NCBI GenBank assembly: GCA_001643675.2
Contig: LSRY02000001.1
Coordinates: forward strand, 987,501 to 1,051,500
Direction of reading: 5' to 3'
DNA: 64,000 nucleotides
From: Monocercomonoides exilis
Lineage: Eukaryota; Preaxostyla; Oxymonadida; Polymastigidae
Part shown: in pieces, positions 10,559 through 22,680 of the stretch
Position numbering within the stretch: position 1 is the first letter of the stretch
How the letters are laid out: each line of letters begins with the position of its first letter
Program-made: the position numbers and the translations under genes
The notes under the pieces: generated by a model
The model's input: the letters and a program-made list of their open reading frames with translations, nothing else
What the model was told of the DNA's origin: nothing
Database searches by the model: none

Positions 10559-13500
10559 ATGTCTTTGCCTTTAACCCGTTATAAAAGCACAGATGAAATA
10601 TTAAAGCAAATTGCAAAAACAAAAGAAAAAGTCAAAACTATTATACCAATTGAAAAGTACAGAATAGCTTCAAATAAAATCAAATTAAAGACTGACGTTT
10701 CGCAAAAGAAAAATGATTGGCTCTCTGATTTTCGTTCAACAGCAAAGGAAATGTGTATTTTAAGCATTGCTTTCTATAATTTTTTGTATAACTTTGATAG
10801 TTTAGTGTTCAACTTAAGCGACAAATTCACAATCAAGAAAAAATTATGTCAACAATTTTTCAAGACGAATCGATAAATTATACGAGCGTCTCCAATATGT
10901 GCGCGGATTTGTTAGCCTCATTAGAAAATCTTCAAAATCCGAATTCGGATGAAGGTTCCACAAGCTTTTTGTGCTCTGATTCAAAAGAAAATCTTCTAAA
11001 AGAAGCGAAAGAGAGAGAAGTCTCATCCATTCAACCTCTTGGCTTCAAAGACATTTGGAATTTACTGCTTCAAGAATGTGAAGAAAATGAAGAACTATTT
11101 GTAAATGATACAAACAGTTTGCCTATTCTGATATGGATAGATATTTTTAAACTTTCACATCTTCATTCTGACTTATCGCGAAATTTCAATATCATAGGTC
11201 TGAAACAGGAACTAACAGAAATAAAAACAGATGTTTTTTCAATTGCATCTTTCAAAGGAATTGGCGAACGATCAGTTGAAGATTACGGAAAATCTGCATC
11301 AAGTCCTGTTTCTTCTGAAAAAACTCCCCAAGCATTTTCTGTAATATCTCCGCTCATTGCGCCTGTAGAAGAAAGAGTTCAAACATTTCGCGATCATCTT
11401 TCGTTCTCTCTCGCGGAAATATCGAAAGAAATCAATGCGGCGCAAAGCGATCTTGACAATGGCGTGTCGAAGATCGCATTTTCTGTAAAATCCGCTGATG
11501 AATTGGCGCTGTTGATAGAAGAGGAGTTTTCTGTGTTCAGCAAGCAGAATGCATTCAAAGCTGTTGGATGCGAAGAGAATGAAGGAGAAAAAGGGAGAGA
11601 CGAAGCCAGTTCTCACTCAGCTTCTTCTGCTTCTCTAATAACTCCTTCTTCAGCAAGATCAAAGATCCCTTCTACATTCACTAGAGCCTCCTCTGCTTCC
11701 TCCTCTGAAGCACCGCTCAAAAGGAAGATTGCATCACGCCCTTCACTTCAAAATCCTGTTTCATCATCGTCATCATCATCATCTTCTTCTTCTTCTTCTT
11801 CTTCTTCCATTTCTTCCACTTCATCTTCCACTTCATCTTCATCTGTCAAATCAATCAAATCAACCCTTCCCACATCATCTGTGAGACCGAAGCGCTCTTC
11901 TTCGGCTTCTCGTGCTTTGACCACACCTCACACGCAATTCAGTTCTCATGGCACAGCTTCATCTTCTCCATCTTCTTCTTCTGCTGCTGCTTCTTCTGCT
12001 TCTTCTTCTTCTTCTTCTACTTCTTCTTCTTCTTCTTCTTCGGCAAAATTACCATTAGCCAATCTCAGAGCATCAACTCCAAAGAAAACTTCCCAGCCAC
12101 TTTCAATCAGAAACAGTAAAATCGTCGCAGCCCCTAAGCCCAAGCCTAAAACAGTCAAAATATCCAATTCATCTGCAGCTTCTGGTACAACTTCATCTTC
12201 ATCTTCTCCTTCGTCCTCATCCTCATCTTCAGTGAAAATTACTCGTTCATTATCCACATCAAGAATTCCCTCTGCCAACAGAACAACACTCCATTCACCT
12301 TCAGTGCGGCAGCTGTCTCCCGGCCGTTCTGCTGAAGAGGAAGATGAAACAGAGCTGGTTGAGCAGATCAGCTGCCTATCGAATTTCAAACAAAGACTCA
12401 ACAGATTGCAGCAGTTCAAGCCGAAGTTCAGGTCATTGAGGTGTCTTCCATTGTCTGTTGGAGGGATGTGTGAGACAAAATGTTCGGAAGGTGCAGTAGA
12501 AGAAGAGGAAAAAAAAGAAGACAAAGAAGATAGAGAAGACAAAGAAGTGAAAAGCGAAGATGGATCAGTTGGAATTTCATCTGAAAGAGTAATGGAAGGA
12601 TCTTTTAGTACCACTTTAGCTAGTTCTGATGCTTCTTTTCCTTCTTCTTCTTCTTCTTCTTCTTCTTCTTCTTCTTCTTCTTCTTCTTCAACAGAGACAG
12701 CAGCGGAGGCAGCATCTGCGCAGTTTCAGCAGCGTATTCTGCATCTTCTGCGGTCATCTTCGATGAAAGGGAAGAAGAAGAGGGATGTGGCTGAGCGGCT
12801 GTTGTGGGAGATTGAGATGGAGGTGGAGGCAGAAGGAAAAGGAAAAGGAAAAGGAAATGCAAAAACAGAAGCAGAAGCAGGAGGAGAGGCACAGGATGAG
12901 CAAGCGAGAGAAGGGAAAGAAGGAAGCAGGTGGAAGGGAATGCTGGTTTCGGATGTGATGGTATGTGTATTTCTTTTGTGTTTGATTGATGGTTTTTCTC
13001 ATTTTGCTGCTATTTTTATTTATTTGTATTTTTAAAAAAAATGTGAATCTTTATCTTTTATTTATTTATTTATTTTCATTTTCATTTTCATTTTCCTTTT
13101 CCTTTTCATTTGATTTTAAACATTTTAATCCAACAACCACAAACAAACCCGTTTATTCCAACATCAACTTGTGTTCTGCCATTTCCAGTCATTTCTTGAA
13201 TGGCACGAGTCAGTTGCACGCCTTCACCAAATGATTGAGACACTGAACAGTAGAATCATATCAGATAAATTGAAGAGATTGCAGCAGGAAAAAAGTAGAA
13301 AATTGGTTTGGATGTTTTATTTGATGCTTTATATTAATAATAATAATAATAATATTTTTTATTATTATTGTTTTTCTTTTTTCTTTTCTTTTTTCTTTTT
13401 TCTTTTCTTTTTTCTTTTTTTTTCAAACAATTTTTCCTCTTCCTTTATCTTCATTGCAATTTATTCAATCTTAAAATATTCATTCATATTTGATAAATGA

Positions 13501-15070
13501 CAAATTCATGTAAATTTGTGTGATTGCGTGATTGTTGTGTTCTTTTGCCTTGGCAGACGCAACAAGAATTACTTCGCCAAAAAAGGGAGAAAGAGAAGGA
13601 GAAAGCAGAGTGGAAGAAAAAGAAGGAAGAAATCGAAAAATTGCTGAACGTTCAGAGAGAAATATTTGAAGCAAAAGAAGAAGAAAGGAGAAGAAGAGAA
13701 GAGGAAGAGGAAGAGGAAGAAAGGAGAAGAGAAGAAGAGAAGCGAATTGAAGAGAAAAAAGAAAGAGAAAGAAAGAAAGAGCAACTGGAGTTATATCATG
13801 ACCGTATGAAACTTGGAGATTTAATTTTGTTCAATATTTTTTTTGACAGAAATCTAAAGCACAATTTAAAAGAAGAGGATGATTTTTTTTTTCTTTTCTT
13901 GAAATCTTCCATTAAATTGATATTGATATTTATTAATTGATATTATTGATTATTTTTTAACTTAATTTGTTTTTTATTCTTATTCTGAATATTCGCTTAT
14001 TATAATGATGTTTATGTATATTTAACAAGAATTACGGCAAATGGAGGCGAATGCTGCTGTTGAGCTTGCCAGAAAAGCAGAGCAAGAGTTGGCAGAAAAA
14101 GTTATTCGAGACGAAGAAAACAGAAAAAGGGTGGAATTCAGAAGAAATGAATTTGAGAAAGCGAAGGTTTGTTGATATTGCAAAATATGTTCAAAAATAA
14201 AAGTGTTGAATGATTTTGTTGTTTAATTGCAAACTTTTCTTTTCAAACAAAAAACTTTATTTTTTTTTTTTTTTTTGAGCAGACTGCTATTGCTGAAAAG
14301 AAGAAAGAAATTGAAAAGAAAGAAATGGAAAAAGAAGAACGACTTGAAAAATTGAGAGAAAAAGTTAGGATCACTGCTGAAAGGTTTGAAATAAATGTTA
14401 ATTGGATTTGTGGATTATTGAAATATGTGCTAAAAAAATTGAAAATGAGTGAAATATTCAATTTATTTTTTTTTTTTATTGTATGTCTTCGATTTTGTAT
14501 ACTTTTCATTTTTATTCCCTGATCTATCGAATGTGTTTGTTTCAAATCTCCTCAATGGCCTTTCCTGATATAGTGATCCTGCTCGACTTCTTCAACCTAT
14601 TGAGTCCAGCCAGTATTCCAGTTCAGAATCCCCCGAGAGTGCTGATATGTTTGCCATACATGGCTACACCGATGAGGAAATGTTCAACGACCCCCGCTTT
14701 CAGATTCAGCATGCTTTGAGACTGAAACATCTGGATCAGACTCCATACGCACAAATGCTGATGAAGCAGGTGCAGCCAAAACGGTTTGTGAGTCGTGAAT
14801 GTGTTTGATTGATGAAAATGAATGAATAAGAAATTGAGACAAAAGATTTATTTTTTTTTTTTTGCTGAATTTTTGGATTGAAAAGAGTTGATTGTGCTTA
14901 TATCATCATTTATTTTAACTTTTATTCATTTATAAATTTCGTTTATTGTCAAATTTCCTATTTTAATCGAATATTTTAATTTTTCTAGCCCTCCGCGAAT
15001 AGATACGCTGACAACAGAGCAAAAGGATATCCAACTGAAGCAAAATGATAAAAATAATAATTTATTGTGA
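10559..15070 (+). CDS. CCDC112-like coiled-coil protein with poly-serine middle
   Basis: Eight exons, 10559-10752, 10806-12960, 13189-13305, 13557-13803, 14030-14166, 14283-14383, 14574-14783 and 14989-15070, join in phase to 1,080 residues ending in TGA. The N-terminal part is helical and charged. The middle (about 260-700) is serine-rich with several S-runs. The last 300 residues are a long K/E/R coiled coil (RQKREKEKEKAEWKKKKEEI and onward) that ends with ERLEKLREKVRITAE and then DPARLLQP. That coil-then-DPxRL.(Q/K)P ending is what I know from the CCDC112/CCDC148 group, proteins of centriolar satellites and cilia. Oxymonads are flagellates, so such a role would fit, but this is inference. 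The N-terminal 700 residues have no recognised relative. Introns are 53-251 bases, with GT[AGT]TG-like donors and T-rich acceptors. Confidence 0.55.
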
Positions 15071-15170
15071 AATGTTTTTTTTATCATCCGTAGTCAAAAA
15101 TTATTTTTTCAGTTGACTTCGAACAGAAGCTTTAAATAATAAAGAAAAAATAAAGGAAATTATTTTTATA

Positions 15171-17299
15171 CAGTCTGTCCAAAAAAAAATGTAGATCATC
15201 CCTCAAAATTAAAAAAAGAGATATTCCCACAATCTCTGGCTGAAATTACGAGAAAAATACAATGCAAACAATTTCCTTTCTGGATGCGAGAACACCAAAC
15301 AAAAGGACGTTATTGAGCAGCCAAGTTCCAAATATATCAGAATACAGAGTTGAATACGTTGCAACGCATTTTTCACATCCTTTGGAAGAAATGATTCATG
15401 AAAATATTTGAATGAGAGCAGCTTTGAAAGAAAAGGAAGACAGAGAAAAAAAAATTGAACAATTCAGGCAGAATGACAGTGAGGTTGAAGGAAAATGCAA
15501 AAGGCCATACACTCCAACAACTGTCGAAAAAAGAAAAAAACTTACAGATTAATACAGAATTTATGGAAGAAGCAAGCCCGAAAACTGGTATGCGAATGAA
15601 TGCACCCTAACAAGCATCACCACCAGCAGATATTTACAAAAACTGCAGATTGGGATGGATATTATTCACAATGAAAAACAAAAAGGAAGAAAAAAATAGT
15701 GAACAATGACCGAAACAAGAATCTCATAAGACAAAAAATGAAGCAAAATTCATTAACCACCCTTCGAACAATATCACACGAGCATTCTTCAACTGGATTA
15801 CATATTTCAAAATCTACTGTGCACAATATGCTTCATGAAAAAAAACAATGATTCAGATTTATTCCCGATATTTTCTTTCAAGAGAATTACTATTAGGCCA
15901 GCATACGCAAACACCAATGAAAATAAGAAACAAAGAATTCATTTCATTGAAAAATTATTCCAATACGAGAAAGATGGTGCGCTAATTTTCTACATCGATG
16001 AGACGTCATGGAACGTCAGTTGCATCAGGAAATGCGGTTGGGCAGAAAGAGGAGAAAAAGTTTTGGTTCCTCCACCTCCACTATTTCAATCTATAACAGC
16101 AATAACATCCATATCCATGTTAGGAATGGGCTACACAGAAGTGATTTGAGGAACAGTCAACCATGAAGTGTTTTAGGCCTATATTAAGCGTTTTCTATTA
16201 TCCATTAAAAATTACAAATCGTCTGTGATCGTAATGGATAATGCAACAATCCATCTTCTTAACACGGAGAGTCTTACAAAAGAAGCTGGGCATGTCATGC
16301 TATTAAACGCTGCATATTCTCCAATTTTGAACCCAATCGAGAATATATTTGGCATTTGGAAGGCAAGAGTTGAATCAAATACGTTAAAGTGGGAAGGGGA
16401 GTCACACTTTTTCGCTGAAATGGCAAAAACCTTTGAAGAAATTTCTGCCAGAGAAGTCAGAAAAACCATCATGGATATCGAAACAAATATACGGACGCAG
16501 ATCATATCCTTGAAGGATCTGTGAAGCAAGTTTTCACTTTTAATTTTTTTCCACATTTCATAAGTTTTTTTTGTTTCAAATGTAACATTCGCTTTCTTAT
16601 TACAATGATTTTTTTTGAAACAAAAACAAAGTTGAAAAAACATATTCGTAACTTATGTATGCATTTGTTCGTTCATTATATTTTCAGCACTTCAATTCAC
16701 AAAACAAAAACAAATTTAAACAGAATGCCTTTTTGTTTTCTATTAAAAAATAAAAATAAAATCACATTATTCAATAGTTTTTCACAATTCGATTGAACGA
16801 GGTGAACATTGAAATGTTCAAAATAGTTTGATAAAAACAACAATTAACAATACGTCAACAACTATTCTTCAAGCATGCAAGATTGAAAAGAAATAAGTTG
16901 TTGCAACGTAAATCAAAAAAAAAAATGATGATGACAAATATGAAAAACAAACAAAAACTTTACAGCGTGTGAAGAAAAATAAAAGCACTTATCAAATTCT
17001 TCCACTTGTTTGTTGAACAAAGAGATGTGAACAAATAAACACTCTTCTTTTGAAAAGATAACTATTTGCTAAACAACTCATTATCAAAATGAAAACAAAT
17101 AAAAAAACAATATTCAAATTGCAAAAACAACACACCCTTGTGTCATTTTTGCTTCAGAGTTCATTTATTTATTGAAAATTCACAAATTTATGAAAAGAAA
17201 AAGATTCCACAAGCGATGTGGGGAATATCTCTTTTTTTAATTTTGAGGGATGATCAACATTTTTTCTGGACAGATCAACATTTTTTTTTGGACAGACTG
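15171..17299 (+). mobile_element. Tc1/IS630-type DNA transposon, decayed
   Basis: The left end reads TA then CAGTCTGTCC, an A-run, then TGTAGATC and ATCCCTCAAAATTAAAAA. The right end, reverse-complemented, is CAGTCTGTCC, an A-run, TGTTGATC, then an extra copy of the TGTTGATC/GTCCA unit before ATCCCTCAAAATTAAAAA. The flank is TA on the left and CA on the right, so one base of the TA target duplication has changed. The element is 2.1 kb and directly abuts the terminal repeat of the pogo-like element that follows. Contents: one broken transposase gene, then about 650 AT-rich bases with no gene (16,530-17,180). Confidence 0.75.
15260..16524 (+). pseudogene. Tc1/IS630-type (DDE_3) transposase, broken
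   Basis: The reading frame can be followed from an ATG at 15260 to a TGA at 16522 but is broken by several stops (near 15,410, 15,550, 15,700 and 16,148). The catalytic core is still legible: the first Asp in FYIDETSWN, the second in VIVMDNATIH, and the Glu in NPIENIFGIWK. I count 33 residues between the second D and the E, close to the DD34E spacing of Tc1 elements. The N-terminal helix-turn-helix half is poorly preserved. The enzyme would cut and paste its own element; this copy cannot make it. Confidence 0.75.
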
Positions 17300-18442
17300 C
17301 AGTATGTTGGAAAACCCGAACATTTGCAAAAACCCGCACATTACATCTTGAATAATAAAAAAGTTGATGAAAATTAATAAAATGATGTTTTTTTTTTGTT
17401 TAAACTCAATGTCGTTTTCAAAAATTCATTTTTATTCTTGAATATTAACTATTTTGGTACAATTTTCAGTTGAAGAAAAATCTTGATTCTTCTCATTTTT
17501 ATTATGATGTTATCTTTCAATGATTTCATTCTTTTTTTGTTGTCAACAAAATCACTCAACTTTTAAAGAATTTTTGTCTTTGACATCTTTTTTTTATGCG
17601 AAGTTAAAAAAACCAGAAAAATTGAAATCTTTTCACAAATAATAAAATGACAAAGAATTAACTGATAATATTAACACATTACAACAGCGAAACATTGAAA
17701 ATGACTTCTATTTCATAGAAAAATCGGAAAATTACAACATTTATCTGATTTTCTTTTTAAAATGAAATAAATATGAAGAAAGTCAGTATATGAAATTAAT
17801 GAAATTCTATTGAATTCCATAATTGCATTATAACTTTAAATGGAAATTAATTTGCAGATTTGTCATAGTTGCGATCATCACATTGTCTTCAATCAAAACA
17901 ATGGGTTCAAAACTTATAATACAATTATTTCTATCCAACAACATTTTTTAAATTATTCAACTTTGAAGAAATACCTTCATGTGGTTTGTTCTTCATGTTT
18001 GATTTTGATTTTGATATCAAAAAATAATATTTTGTTCTTTTCAAAGACAATAGCACAACAATTTATAGTTTATTTTTTTCGACAAGTTTTTCAATGAAAA
18101 AGGTATATTTTTATTGTTGCAGGTTTGTGGATCACTTATTTTCTTTCACAAAAAAATTTAGTGCATTTTCTATTATGCGATTCGTTTTTTTAATTTGAAA
18201 ATGAAATAGATTGTTTTTCTCTTTTGTTTTTCTTTTTTCAAAAATGTTTTTATTTCTTTTTATTCTAAAAATTATTGTTTCTTTTCATTGAAAATGCGTA
18301 CACTTTCTTTTTTAGATAAAATAGAGTTGTTCTGATTCTTTATCAAGAATTATTGAAACTTATTGTTGGAAACAACACCATTAACAAAATGTTTGACAAT
18401 AAAATTGCATAGAGATTTCCTGAATGATTATTGTTCGATATG

Positions 18443-18681
18443 TGTAATTCTTTTTGAAAAGTCGCAAATGTTTAATTTTCAAATAAATCAAAAATTTCAA
18501 ATCTTGATCAAATTTCGGTTCCCGCTCATGCAACTTCACTAATATGGAAATATCAACATAGTTAAGGATTTGTTTCAATGATAGCAAAATTTGGTGAGTG
18601 AAAACAGAAATTTGATAGAAATATGAAATTTTTGATTTATTTAAAAATTAAACATATGCGACTTTTCAAAAATAATTACCC
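18443..18681. repeat. Palindromic MITE, copy 1 (variant B)
   Basis: A foldback element of about 240 bases. The outer arm is GTAATTCTTTTTGAAAAGTC then GCAAATGTTTAATTTTCAAA, and the other end is its complement. The centre keeps TTTCNGTTCCCGCTCATG on one side and GAGTGAAAACAGAAATTTGA on the other. It is nested inside the pogo-like element. It has no coding content. Its closest match here is copy 6. Confidence 0.75.
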
Positions 18682-18963
18682 ATATGAAGAGATTGAAACG
18701 GCTTGTTATGTTATTCAACTTTTCACGATAGTTTATTTCTCACTAATCATTTTTCTTTGGATAATTTTCACTTTCATCAGAATCCGCAAAAAAAACATAT
18801 ATTGCTCAGATAATCTTTTGGGCAAACCTTTCACCGATCTCATGGAATATTTTTTGTGCAATTTTTTTTCATCCGAATCTTTTTTTTCATTGCTTGATGA
18901 AAGATCATCTTCTATGTATTCACTGCTGTCAAGATCTCTTTTTTCTCTTTTCTTTCGATTTTG

Positions 18964-21087
18964 AAAATTTGTCGGAATGATGATCAGTCTCTGAAGATTC
19001 ATCTTCAGAGTGATTAGAAGAACTTTACAAATCAGTAACTTGTTTTCGACCGTCTGCTTCATCCAAATGATCTGACTGACACAAAAAAAATCTATTCTGT
19101 TTGTTTTTTCTTCTGAAAACATGATCGACCAAAATATATTCTGCCACTTCTTGTGAATCAGTTGGATTCGATTCGAACTCTGATGAACATGAGTTATCGT
19201 TAGGCTCAGTATCTTCGCTAGTGTTTTCATAAGAAGCGAGGTTTGAAAGCTTTGAATCAGAAGAAGTTATTTTTGAAGATGAATGTCTTTCCTTTTTATT
19301 TTTAATCGTTTTTTGATTTATATTTGTAAAATGAACATTCTCAACTCTTTCATCATCATCAATTGACTTTTTCTCTTCAAAAACTTGCCATCCTTTTAGA
19401 ACTGCTGTTGATGTAATAAGATTACCAGAGATTGACCATCGGTTCGTCTGTCTAGCCGGTTTTACACCGAAAGGCAAGGAATCCAAAGTGAGCCTCAGAA
19501 CGTGAGATAATTGAGAAGACGTTATTCCAGCTTCGTAGAACCCATGCTGCATTACTCTTGGGGCCATCGCACAAAAAAAGCAATCTGCGATGGCTTGGAC
19601 AAAAGGAAAAAATTCTGTTTTCATTTTGCTCACACTTGGTTCATTTCGAACATTTTTCAATTGCTTTTTAAGTGCTGCATTAGGTCAGAGATCAAGTGGC
19701 TGAAAGATATGGGATGCGTGTGCTGGCAGCACAACGACATCCGCGTTTTCTTCAGAAAACTTTTGCCACAGCTGGATATTTTTTCTTGAAGAATGTCCGT
19801 CAAGAATAATAAAAGCAGAAGGAAATAAATGGCTTGTTTTTTCTTCAGATGTTTTTTCGTATTAAGTTATTTCTTTTTCCGATAAGTTTGCTTTTGTCAG
19901 CTGAGCGTCATTCTTTATCCACCAATCTCATTTATCATCTTATTCAAATAGAAACATTACTTCATCAGAACAATTTTATTGAGTTTCATCACGAAAGTTT
20001 GAAATTATACAAACATCAACTTTAGGGAATCCGTCTGATGGAATTTGAAAACTCTTTTTGTTTCGAATTGAATTTTACACTCTGAAAATTCTTTAAAAGC
20101 ATCAGATGCGGATTGGTGCAGTTGCTGCAACACTTGAATTCGATCTCCTTCCGAATACATTGTATTCGATAGTTCCAGTTTGTCAGAACAAATGGATTCC
20201 TTGTGACTTTTTTCATTATCGTACTGATCTTTGGATATTTGGGATTTTGTCGGTGAATCTGAGTTGTCTATTGGAAGAAGTTCTGATCCAGCTGATAAAT
20301 GCAATTCTATTGATTCATGATCGTCTTCATCTTGGAAATTTTGTTGTGTTGTTTTTTCACTTGTTTCATTTTTTTTCTTTTTCTGTTTGAGATTTTTTAA
20401 CATTTTTTCTTTCGTTTTCAATTCACTAGATTTCTTTTGGCGTATTTCATATTGATATTGATGAATTCTTTTTACAATTTTTCTTTGCTTCTGTATGAAA
20501 GGAAGAACATGTTCTAACATTATTTTTTCAAATAGTTCCTATGTCATCCATTCTTTTTGTGTTAAATGCAATACGAACGAATAGTCATTCCATTGTTCGT
20601 ATATTTCTATTTCATATTTTGAACATTAAAGAAGATGAGTGGGGAGATGATATCCATCAGCTCTCACAATGAATAAAAGAGTTAAATGACGAAGAGGAGG
20701 TGTTTCTAAACATGGCAAGTATTTGCATTTCTCATTAGCAGTTCTTTTTTTTTGATGATGACAATTGGACTGGCAACTTGTTTCGTCCAATTGCAATATT
20801 AAAGAAGGATGATATTTTTTCTTCAGAATTAAAGTTCGCAAATGTGAAAGAAAAGACTGAATATTTGCTTTTAACAATGCTCTCAAGCGTGCATGATCAA
20901 GTCGAACTGGACTTATCATGCGCAATTGTTTTTGCCTTGAAAAAATATCGTTAACCCATCTCAGTCTCGGTGTTTCGATATATTCAGTCGAGGCCGGAGA
21001 TCTTTCGATTCGAATTTGTCTTGCCTTGATTGGAAAATAAGTTTCAAATTTCAAAATAAAAAAATCATACTTAAAAAGGAATGCCAT
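18964..21087 (-). pseudogene. Pogo/DDE_1-type transposase, broken
   Basis: Read leftwards. An N-terminal part (21087-20626) carries the first catalytic Asp in LILQLDETS. A later part (about 19840-19025) carries the second in IILDGHSSR, followed by VLPAHASHIFQPLDL and then a stop, just where CENP-B/pogo enzymes have the third Asp. Between them lies an open frame of 171 residues (20520-20005), rich in K, E and S, that has no place in the usual D-to-D interval. It may be an insertion or a shuffled tail. Several stops and frame changes show it is dead. Confidence 0.6.
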
Positions 21088-21509
21088 TAATTGATGGCTG
21101 CTACAAAATATTGTGCCAATTTAATATAATTTGAACAAGCTTCTCTTCTTCTTCCTTCGTTAAATATCGTGGCCTTCCATTAATACCAGATATCTCACCT
21201 CGTAATTCCATTCGATTTGCTCTATTTCTTCGAAAATATTCTTATCTGGAATTATTCATATTTTCTGTCTTCACTTTTTGCATTTCAAAAATTTGGTTAT
21301 TTTCCATTGACTGATTTCTGCAATATTTTTGGCTTTTTGAAAATTAAATATGGAATCTCTGCCATTATAATAAATGTATTTTCATTCCGATTAAAAATTC
21401 ATTTATAATTTCATGTGTTTATAAAAAAAGTCTTTAATTTAACACTTAAATTATATGATGTTTCCAAAAATCCTAAGAGTGCTGGTTTTTGCAAATGTTC
21501 GGGTTTTCG

Positions 21510-22015
21510 CACACATCATTAAAAATATATACACTAAAATAAGTCAGTTTGATGAATTACACTAACATCGTTTAATGTCTGACCATTATTTTGAAAATAA
21601 GTTAACTTGATAAAAGAAGCATTTTGCATTTCATTTTTTAAATTCCACTCCATGTTTTGTTCACCAAACAAAACAGTTATCAAAGCTCAAAACAGTTTCT
21701 TTATTTATCATCGAAAAAATGACATAAATAAAATACTGGCAGAAATTAAGGTTCGTTAAGTTTCCTGACAAAAAAAAAAAAAAAAAAAAAGAAATTCGAA
21801 TATTAAAAGGTTAAGAAATTCCAATATATTCATATTCATTGAATTCAAAATACCACAATTACTGCAACTCAAAAAGCAGATGGAAATAAAAAGGTATTGT
21901 GCAAAAGGATATATTAGAAATGAAATCGGTTGATTAACTAAAACTTCAAAAGAATCGGTTTCAAAATACGTTTTCACAAAAAAACTTATTGCTCAAAGAA
22001 TTTTCAAATGCAAAC
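21510..22015. other. Intergenic spacer between transposon remains
   Basis: About 500 AT-rich bases containing an A-run near 21,770-21,790. I see no gene or RNA, and no clear terminal repeat. Confidence 0.4.
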
Positions 22016-22680
22016 CTGGGTGTCCAACATTTCTGACAAGAAAAAACAGAATTATCGTCAAGAAAGCGCTGAAAGAAAATTTGATGCATAGGGCAGGAGA
22101 TATCCCAAAGGTCACAGGTATCCATTGAGGTCTTTCCACAGCACGATAACTGTTGCACAATGTTCCGTCCAAATACACACCACGAAAAAAAGAAACCATA
22201 CGAATCGTATTATTCAAAACAATAGAGAAAGGACTTTGCATAGTGCCATTTGAGAGACGATGACAAATGGAATTATTCCTGTTTCGCGGATGAGAAACAA
22301 ATTTCCCTTGATGGGCAAGATAGAAGATGGATGGCATGGATTCATTTAAAATGATTCTGTCACCTTCAATCATCAAAGTCAGAAACCTCGAGAAAAACTT
22401 CCTGCATGAGGTGCATTTGGTATGAATTTCAAAAGTGATTTATTAACATTTGAAAAAGCAATAAATTCAATTGATTATGTTTATGTTTTGAAGCACTCTC
22501 TGAAACAGCAAGCTTATGAAAAGTTGCATTTTTGCAGGAGATTCGTTCATAATAATGCACCTATTCATAAATCAAAGCTAGTGATAAAATATTGTGAAAA
22601 CAATCGAATTCACACAATTTCATGACCACCACACTCTTCAGTTTTTTATCCAATGAAAATGTGTGATAAATGTTAAGCGA
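22016..22680 (+). pseudogene. Second Tc1/mariner-type transposase remnant
   Basis: The best stretch (22,422-22,670) reads like a mariner C-terminal half: VLKHSLKQQAYEKLHF, then FVHNNAPIHKSKLVIKYC, then a stop and PPHSSVFYP. In the family this is the second Asp region (QxDNAPxHxSK) followed by WPPxSPDLNPIE. Here the Asp has become His-Asn, the W is a stop and the Glu is lost. The upstream 400 bases keep CPTFLTRKNRIIVKKAL, which fits the N-terminal recognition domain, with stops in between. It is dead. I could not find its terminal repeats. Confidence 0.5.

Larger units (their letters stand above)
17307..21509 (-). mobile_element. Pogo/CENP-B-like DNA transposon, decayed, with nested insertion
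   Basis: Inverted ends match over about 30 bases. The left end contains GGAAAACCCGAACATTTGC followed by AAAAACCCGCAC, and the right end near 21,485-21,509 is its reverse complement with a few changes. At 4.2 kb it is longer than the related intact copy at 35.9-38.4 kb (2.5 kb). Part of the excess is a MITE at 18,443-18,681 and a stretch at 20,005-20,520 of unclear origin. The transposase runs leftward and is broken. Confidence 0.65.
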
